NCBI RefSeq assembly: GCF_038561935.1
Contig: NZ_CP102770.1
Location: 5,270,001-5,334,000, forward strand
Length of the DNA stretch: 64,000 nucleotides
Source: Myxococcus stipitatus
GTDB taxonomy: Bacteria > Myxococcota > Myxococcia > Myxococcales > Myxococcaceae
Reading direction: 5' to 3'
The notes under the pieces are model-generated. The model was not told the origin of the DNA and ran no database searches. It was given only the letters and a program-made list of their open reading frames with translations. The position numbers and the translations under genes were made by a program. Numbering within the stretch: position 1 is the stretch's first letter; each line of letters begins with the position of its first letter. Positions 58,902 to 64,000 of this stretch are shown piece after piece.

Positions 58902-61405
58902 GCCGATTTCCGCTCCCCCGATGACTCGGCCTTCGCGCCGGCCACTTCGAGCTCCAGACTCTGGACGACGGTACCCTCTCGCCCGGCCGACCCCTTTCTC
59001 CCCTTCCAGCGCTCCAGGAGAGCAAGCAGTGCGGGGAAGAAGACCGTGGTCCCCAAAAAGGTGCACACGACCCCGAGCAGCGCAATCTGTCCGATGCTGC
59101 GCAGCCCCTGGTGGTTGGCGACCAGCAGCGCGCCATACCCCGCGGCGTTCGACAGGGTGGCCACCACGGCCGCCAGCCCCGTGTGCCGCACCACCTTGCC
59201 AAGCGAGCCGGGGCCCTCCTCCTCGTACCGGTGGTACAGATGGATGGAGTTGTCCACGGCGATGGCCAGCAGGTTGGGCAGCACCACCGCGTTGATGAAA
59301 TTCAGTTGCACGTCAAAAAGATACATGCCGCCCGCCAGGCATGTCATGCCCAGGAACAGCGGCCCCGTCACCAGCAGCGCCCGCTTCAGGCTGCGCAGAC
59401 TGATGAGGATGACGACGAACACCACCGCGGCGGCGGACCACAGGATGAGCGGGCCGTCTCCCCGCACCAGCGCGAAGATGCGCGCGGCGATGCGGTTGCT
59501 GTCCAGCACGGACATGTCCACGCCCCGCGCCGTCGCCGCCTCGACCACCTGGTCGATCTGCGCGGCCCAGCGCTTGAGGTCCTCGGTGTCGTAGTTGGAC
59601 ACCGACGGGAACAGCAGCAGGAAGGTCCCCTTGCCGTCGGTGGCCTCGAAGCGGCGGCGGACCTCCACCGGCAACGCGTCCAGCCCATAGGGCTTCGCAT
59701 CCACCATGCGCTGGAAGTCCTTCAGGCGAGGCTCCTCCTGCACGGACTCGGGCAGCCCCTGCAGCAGCGCGCGGATGCCGGAGATCTCCACCTCCCGGCG
59801 CTTCAGGTCCCCAGGCACCAGGTCGTTCAGCGACGTGGTGCGGAGGAACACGGAGTCAGCGCCATTGCGCTTCTTCACCTCCGCGATGATCTCCTCCACC
59901 TTCGCCGCCTGGCTCAGGTCGTCGACCAGGAAGATGGCGGGATTGAGCGGCTGCCCGAGCTGCGCGGTGACATGGTCGTCCAGCCGCGAGGCCGGCGAGT
60001 CGCCCTTCAGCTTGCGCATGTCCGTCTCGAAGCCCAGCCGAGGCGCAATGGCCACCGAGAACCCGGCGAGCGCCACGACCGCCAACGCAATCAGCGCGAT
60101 GACCGGCGTGGGCCACCGCTTCCACTCGCGCTCCGGAGCCACGGGCGCTGCCTGGACCTCCGCCGTCGCGGTGGGGGCTTCCTCCTTGCGCGCGGGGCGG
60201 AGCCGCTCGGCGATGGCGAGCAGCGAGGGGCCCAGGCCGTACGCCGCCAGCACCGCGAGCAGCACCCCCAGGCCCGCGAGGAAGCCGAACTGGTTGAAGG
60301 CGTGGAACTGCGCCAGCAGCAGCACGAAGAAGGCCGCCGCGTTCGTCACCGCCGAGGTGAGCGCGCCGCTGAAGGTGCCGCCCACGGCCATGGCCAGCGC
60401 GTCGCGAGACGAGCGCGTCCTCCGCTCCTCCCAGTAGCGCATGCACAGGTGCACGCCGTACTCGATGCCCAGGCCGATGAGGATGGCGACCAGGAAGCCC
60501 GTCACCACGTTGAGGTGGCCGATGGCCAGTTGGGCGACACCGAACGTCACCACCAACCCCACCACCACGGGCACGCCCACCACCGCCAGCGCCGCGATGC
60601 GCCGGGTGGCCAGCAGGATGAGGCCCACCGCGATGAGCGCCGACAGCGTGCCCGAGCGCGACAGGTCTCCGCGCATCACCGCGTCTTCCTCGATGCGGTT
60701 CTGGAAGTTGCCCGTCGCCTCCAGCTTCACGGCCGGGAAGCGCTCCGAGGCGAGCGTCCGCCCCGTCCCCATCGCCAGCTCCACGAAGCGGCGCGCGAAG
60801 TCGAGATCGCCCGCCGTCCCCATGGGCTTCAGCATGAGGTAGACCTCGGTGCCGTCCGCGTTGGCCAGGTGCTCCCGCATGGACACGTCGGGCGAGTGCT
60901 TGCGGGCAATCTCGTCGAACGTGGGCGGGGGAGGCGTGGCGCCCAGATCGATATAGAAGGGGTTCGCCTGCTGCCGCTCGTAGCGGACCCGAGCCGTCAG
61001 GTCCTCACGCAGCTGGGCCAGCTTTTCCACTGGCAGTAGCAGCAGGCCGTGGCGCTGGAAGAACTCCACATCGTAGCTGTGCTCGACGTAGCGGACCTCG
61101 GGGAGGGCTTCCAGGCGAGCTTGAAGCTCCTTGGCGTAAGCCTTGAGCCGCTCGGGCGTGTCTCCCTTCGCGAGGATGACGAGATACCCATCCCCGCCTG
61201 CCTTCTGTGACACGCGTGTCAGATCTTGAACTTCCCGAGCACCCTGCGGCAGCAGCTCCACGAAAGAGCCGCGAAACTCCAACCGCGACGCCAGCGCCAT
61301 ACCGCCGATGGCCAGCAATACGGCGACCAGCAGCACGTACCAGGGCCGGGAGACCGCCGTCTGGATGAAGCCTTCGAACAACCGTTGCCGCAGAGACCTG
61401 GCCAC
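58898..61405 (-). CDS. MMPL/RND-family lipid transporter (HpnN-like)
   Basis: The 835-residue protein shows the duplicated RND layout: one N-terminal membrane helix (YVLLVAVLLAIGGMALA), a large periplasmic domain, five helices with GLGIEYGVHLCMRYWEER, then the same pattern again (second half with LLAIAVDNSIHLYHRYEEE). The paired Asp/Glu in helix 4-type segments fits proton-driven export. MMPL proteins move lipids such as hopanoids or mycolates. GTG at 61403-61405 with GAGGAG seven bases upstream sets the start; a longer upstream reading lacks a site. Its stop overlaps the PAP2 start. It is divergent from serine palmitoyltransferase. Confidence 0.9.
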   Translation of the reverse strand: MARSLRQRLFEGFIQTAVSRPWYVLLVAVLLAIGGMALASRLEFRGSFVELLPQGAREVQDLTRVSQKAGGDGYLVILAKGDTPERLKAYAKELQARLEALPEVRYVEHSYDVEFFQRHGLLLLPVEKLAQLREDLTARVRYERQQANPFYIDLGATPPPPTFDEIARKHSPDVSMREHLANADGTEVYLMLKPMGTAGDLDFARRFVELAMGTGRTLASERFPAVKLEATGNFQNRIEEDAVMRGDLSRSGTLSALIAVGLILLATRRIAALAVVGVPVVVGLVVTFGVAQLAIGHLNVVTGFLVAILIGLGIEYGVHLCMRYWEERRTRSSRDALAMAVGGTFSGALTSAVTNAAAFFVLLLAQFHAFNQFGFLAGLGVLLAVLAAYGLGPSLLAIAERLRPARKEEAPTATAEVQAAPVAPEREWKRWPTPVIALIALAVVALAGFSVAIAPRLGFETDMRKLKGDSPASRLDDHVTAQLGQPLNPAIFLVDDLSQAAKVEEIIAEVKKRNGADSVFLRTTSLNDLVPGDLKRREVEISGIRALLQGLPESVQEEPRLKDFQRMVDAKPYGLDALPVEVRRRFEATDGKGTFLLLFPSVSNYDTEDLKRWAAQIDQVVEAATARGVDMSVLDSNRIAARIFALVRGDGPLILWSAAAVVFVVILISLRSLKRALLVTGPLFLGMTCLAGGMYLFDVQLNFINAVVLPNLLAIAVDNSIHLYHRYEEEGPGSLGKVVRHTGLAAVVATLSNAAGYGALLVANHQGLRSIGQIALLGVVCTFLGTTVFFPALLALLERWKGRKGSAGREGTVVQSLELEVAGAKAESSGERKSA

Positions 61406-61479
61406 CGTCCACTCCTCGATAAACGCCGGGCCTAGCAAGTTCCCGGCCAAGCGTAGCCCCTGGAAACAACGGACAGCCC

Positions 61480-61499
61480 CTTCCAGTATTGACTGGAAG
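61480..61499. promoter_or_regulatory. 8+8 palindrome, candidate operator
   Basis: Perfect inverted arms CTTCCAGT and ACTGGAAG flank ATTG. It sits 75 bases upstream of the MMPL start and about 98 bases upstream of the candidate SPT -35, so one protein could control both directions. Confidence 0.4.
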
Positions 61500-61596
61500 A
61501 CGATGTGGGTCGGCGGGGTGCCACCAATGCCACGGTGCTGTCAAGCAGCGGGGGACAGCGGCACTCTTGCCCGGGCTTCAAGCAACAGTCGGCGCC

Positions 61597-61625
61597 TTGA
61601 CACTGCCCCTCCGCCTCTTTATTCA
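61597..61625 (+). promoter_or_regulatory. Candidate sigma-70 promoter for serine palmitoyltransferase
   Basis: A perfect TTGACA (61597-61602) is followed after 17 bases by TATTCA (61620-61625), which matches only three of six -10 positions. It would give a leader of about 140 bases before the SPT ATG. Confidence 0.4.
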
Positions 61626-61772
61626 CGGCCCCGCGTCCCCCGTGGGAGGTCGCCGGACGCATGGTTGCCCCCGGCTCGGAACGAGCCCTGCATGGTGAGC
61701 GGCGACCTGAGTTCCGCATCCGCCCAAGAGGCGACAAATCCTCCCCCGACGCAGACTCAAAGAAAGACCACC

Positions 61773-63320
61773 ATGAGCGACGTCTTCGACAAGTGCAGCA
61801 ACTGGAAGGACTACCGCATCGCGAAGGCCACGGGCCTCTACCCGTATTTCCGCGTCATCGAGGCGTCTCACGGCGCCACCGAGGTGGAGATCGAGGGCAA
61901 GCGGGTGATCATGGTCGGTTCCAACAACTATCTCGGACTCTCCTCTGACCCGCGCGTCAAGGAAGCCGCCATCAAGGCGACCGAGAAGTTCGGGACGACG
62001 TGTTCGGGTTCGAGATTGCTCAACGGCACGCTCGCGCTCCATGAGGAACTGGAGGGTCGGCTCGCCAAATTCCTCAACCGCGAATCCGCCATCGTCATCT
62101 CCACCGGCTTCCAGACCAACCTGGCGCTGGCGTCCATCCTGGGCCGACACGACATCGTCTTCAGCGACCGGGCCAACCACGCGTCGCTGGTCGACGGCAT
62201 CCGCCTGTCCTTCGCGACCGAGCGCAAGTTCCGCCACAACGACATGGATCACCTGGAGCAGCTGCTCTCCCAGGCGGATCCCGGCGCGGGGAAGATCATC
62301 ATCACCGACGGCGTGTTCTCCATGGAGGGGGACATCTGCAACCTGCCGCGCATCGCGGAGCTGGCGAAGCAGTACAACGCCCGGGTGATGACGGACGACG
62401 CCCACGCCATGGGCGTGCTGGGCGACAAGGGCCGCGGGACCTCGGAGTACTTCGGCCTGGAGAAGGAGACGGACCTCGTCATGGGGACGTTCTCCAAGAG
62501 CTTCGCGTCCTTGGGCGGCGTGCTGGCGGGCCCGTTCGACGTCATCAACTACATCCGGCACAAGTCGCGCTCGGTCATCTTCTCCGCGTCCATGACGCCG
62601 GCGTCCATCGCCTCGGCGCTCAAGGCGCTGGAGATCATCGAGGCGGAGCCGCAGCGCCGCGCCCGGCTGCTGGACATCGCCGAGAAGATGCACAACGGCT
62701 TCCGGGCCATGGGCTTTGACACGGGCGTGTCCGTGACGCCGGTCGTTCCGGTCCACATCGGCGACCAAGTGAAGTGTTTCCGCTTCTGGCGCGCGCTGCA
62801 CGAGGCGGGCGTCTTCGCCAACCCGGTCATCCCCCCGGCGGTGGAGGCGGGCCACGCGCTCATCCGCACCTCGTTCATGGCCACGCACACGGACGCGCAG
62901 CTGGACCGCGTGCTGGACACCTTCGAGACCATCGGCCGGAAGCTCGGCGTGATTCCGGAGACGCGCCCCACGGTGTACGAGCCGGTGCAGATCGCCCGCC
63001 CGGGTACGTCCGTGCGCTCCAACAAGGCGAGCGACAAGTGGGCGGCGGGCTCCGCGGGCCTGCTCGCGGACAAGGGTGGACTCACGCTGGATCAGCTCTC
63101 CCGCATGTCGTCACGCGAGATGGCCGGCAAGCTCTTCGACGCGGTGGAGCAGCTCACCTGGCGAGCAGCCAACCTCCAGCCCGAGGACCTGCGCCAGCTG
63201 CGCGCGGCGCCCATGAAGCTGTGGGAGAAGCGCGGCGAGATTCCCGGCCTCCTGCTGGAGAAGGGCGCCAACTTCTTCCTGCGCAACGGCACCGACGGCA
63301 ACTCCGCCGAGAGGACCTGA
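61773..63320 (+). CDS. spt: Serine palmitoyltransferase (alpha-oxoamine synthase family)
   Basis: The 515-residue enzyme condenses serine with acyl-CoA to start sphingoid base synthesis, using PLP. Motifs are GSNNYLGLS, GTTCSGSRLLNGT, DDAHAMGVLG and the PLP lysine in GTFSKSFASLGG. The FSKSFASLGG form is that of bacterial serine palmitoyltransferases; BioF and KBL differ here. After the normal 400-residue core there is an extension of about 110 residues (from about 405; PTVYEPVQIARPG onward), which is unusual. The ATG at 61773 gives MSDVFDKCSNWKDYR. The GNAT-like gene begins 7 bases after the stop, so the two form an operon. Confidence 0.85.
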   Translation: MSDVFDKCSNWKDYRIAKATGLYPYFRVIEASHGATEVEIEGKRVIMVGSNNYLGLSSDPRVKEAAIKATEKFGTTCSGSRLLNGTLALHEELEGRLAKFLNRESAIVISTGFQTNLALASILGRHDIVFSDRANHASLVDGIRLSFATERKFRHNDMDHLEQLLSQADPGAGKIIITDGVFSMEGDICNLPRIAELAKQYNARVMTDDAHAMGVLGDKGRGTSEYFGLEKETDLVMGTFSKSFASLGGVLAGPFDVINYIRHKSRSVIFSASMTPASIASALKALEIIEAEPQRRARLLDIAEKMHNGFRAMGFDTGVSVTPVVPVHIGDQVKCFRFWRALHEAGVFANPVIPPAVEAGHALIRTSFMATHTDAQLDRVLDTFETIGRKLGVIPETRPTVYEPVQIARPGTSVRSNKASDKWAAGSAGLLADKGGLTLDQLSRMSSREMAGKLFDAVEQLTWRAANLQPEDLRQLRAAPMKLWEKRGEIPGLLLEKGANFFLRNGTDGNSAERT

Positions 63321-63327
63321 GCCACTT

Positions 63328-64000
63328 ATGGCCCTACCCGCCGAGCCCCCCGCAGCGCAGCCTTCCCTTCCTCCCCTCGCCCCGGACGTCCTCGTGACGC
63401 CGGTGCGGGACGCCGCGTCGCGGATGGCCTTCATCCGCTTCCCGGCCTCGCTCTACGCGGGAGATCCGAACTGGGTCCCCCCGCTGGAGATGGAGCGCAA
63501 GGACTTCATCGACCCGAAGAAGAACCCCTTCTTCGAGTACGGCGAGGTGGAGCTGTTCCTCGCGCGCCGGGGGCAGGAGGTGGTGGGGCGCATCGCCGCC
63601 ATCCGCAATCCGCGCCACCAGGAGATCCACGGCACGAAGGAGGGCTTCTTCGGCCTCTTCGAGTGCGTGAATGACGCGGGTGTCGCGCGGATGCTGCTCG
63701 AGGCCGCGGGCGCCTGGCTCAAGGAGCGGGGCCTGGACGCCATGCTCGGGCCGGCCAACTTCTCGTCCAACCAGGACTGGGGGTTGCTCGTCGAAGGCTA
63801 CGACACGCCTCCGGCCATCATGATGCCGTACAACCCGCCGTATTACGCGACGATGCTGGAGTCGTGCGGGTTGACGAAGGCGAAGGACCTCTTCGCTTTC
63901 GAGCTGTCCGCCTCCGCGGAGCCGCCCGAGAAGGTGGTTCGCATCGCGGAGAAGATGCGCCAGCGCGAGGGCATCACCGTGCGCGCCGTGAACCTCAAGG
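63328..64000 (+). CDS. GNAT-fold protein, bacterial ceramide synthase-like (3' end beyond window)
   Basis: 224 codons are visible, starting at ATG 63328 and open to the right edge. The text (FIRFPASLYAGDPNWVPPLEMERKDF, FFEYGEVELFLARRGQEVVGRIAAI, GPANFSSNQDWGLLVEGYDTPP) matches a large GNAT-like family. I recall the Caulobacter ceramide synthase (bCerS) being described as GNAT-related. Its position right behind serine palmitoyltransferase supports N-acylation of the sphingoid base. The family is often annotated only as hypothetical or N-acetyltransferase. Confidence 0.72.
   Translation, partial: MALPAEPPAAQPSLPPLAPDVLVTPVRDAASRMAFIRFPASLYAGDPNWVPPLEMERKDFIDPKKNPFFEYGEVELFLARRGQEVVGRIAAIRNPRHQEIHGTKEGFFGLFECVNDAGVARMLLEAAGAWLKERGLDAMLGPANFSSNQDWGLLVEGYDTPPAIMMPYNPPYYATMLESCGLTKAKDLFAFELSASAEPPEKVVRIAEKMRQREGITVRAVNLK

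Larger units (their letters stand above)
61406..61772. promoter_or_regulatory. Divergent control region between the MMPL-PAP2 and SPT-GNAT gene pairs
   Basis: This 367-bp gap has no supported gene. It holds an 8-base-pair palindrome CTTCCAGT-ATTG-ACTGGAAG (61480-61499), a possible repressor site or hairpin, and a sigma-70-like promoter facing the SPT gene (61597-61625). Confidence 0.5.

Noticed and set aside
61773-63320. BioF (8-amino-7-oxononanoate synthase) or 2-amino-3-ketobutyrate ligase
   Set aside because: The PLP loop FSKSFASLGG and the ceramide-synthase-like neighbour favour serine palmitoyltransferase; no biotin or threonine genes are near.

Overview
The window is high-GC, GC3-biased DNA that reads as a member of the Myxococcaceae (Myxococcus/Corallococcus/Pyxidicoccus type). 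The evidence is a PilZ-Hsp70 fusion of a style I know from myxobacteria, abundant lipoproteins, a DUF3014 protein, an iso-branched-lipid type gene set (LiuC-like hydratase, HMG-CoA lyase, serine palmitoyltransferase) and one enormous NRPS/PKS gene. Gene order from the megasynthase to the LiuC-like gene fits my memory of Myxococcus xanthus DK1622, where MXAN_3779 (myxoprincomide megasynthase) lies about 20 genes from MXAN_3757 (LiuC). That is recollection, not a search.

Region 1 (1-27824, minus strand) is a single open frame of at least 9,274 codons that starts at 27824 and leaves the window at the left edge. Reading N to C it encodes: fatty-acyl-AMP ligase - carrier; C-A(N-methyltransferase)-PCP; C-A-PCP; C-A-PCP; C-A-PCP; C-A-PCP; KS-AT-ACP; C - a broken adenylation domain holding a luciferase-like monooxygenase, with no carrier; C - A (cut by the edge). 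Pocket residues read as Thr for A1, Val-like for A3 and Ser for A4; A2 and A5 have codes I do not recognise. The AT has the malonyl-type HAFH motif. No epimerase domain is visible.

Region 2 (27981-34315) holds a PilZ-Hsp70 fusion directly upstream of the megasynthase on the same strand, then guaB, a small lipoprotein and guaA (GMP synthesis), with strong hairpin terminators after guaB and guaA.

Region 3 (34455-46861) holds a secreted S46 dipeptidyl-peptidase, a lipoprotein and a DUF3014 protein, followed by a long minus-strand run: hypothetical - rnc - periplasmic cyclophilin - era - der - YfgM-like - bamB-like - NUDIX hydrolase - DEDD exonuclease. Several stops and starts in this run overlap (TGATG, GTGA), so it is probably transcribed in blocks. 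The der/YfgM/BamB group is the same neighbourhood seen in gammaproteobacteria.

Region 4 (46861-57882) holds acyl-CoA metabolism (acyl-CoA dehydrogenase, carboxyltransferase, LiuC-like hydratase, HMG-CoA lyase). Mixed in are a YtxH-like protein, a protein with two Tim44-like/zinc-ribbon units and a TerB domain, a chemoreceptor, a methyltransferase and an aminotransferase.

Region 5 (57924-64000) looks like a sphingolipid locus. A PAP2-family lipid phosphatase/transferase and an MMPL lipid transporter run leftward. Serine palmitoyltransferase and a GNAT-fold protein resembling bacterial ceramide synthase (cut by the right edge) run rightward. The two pairs share a 367-bp divergent control region. 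No rRNA, tRNA, CRISPR array or insertion sequence was seen.
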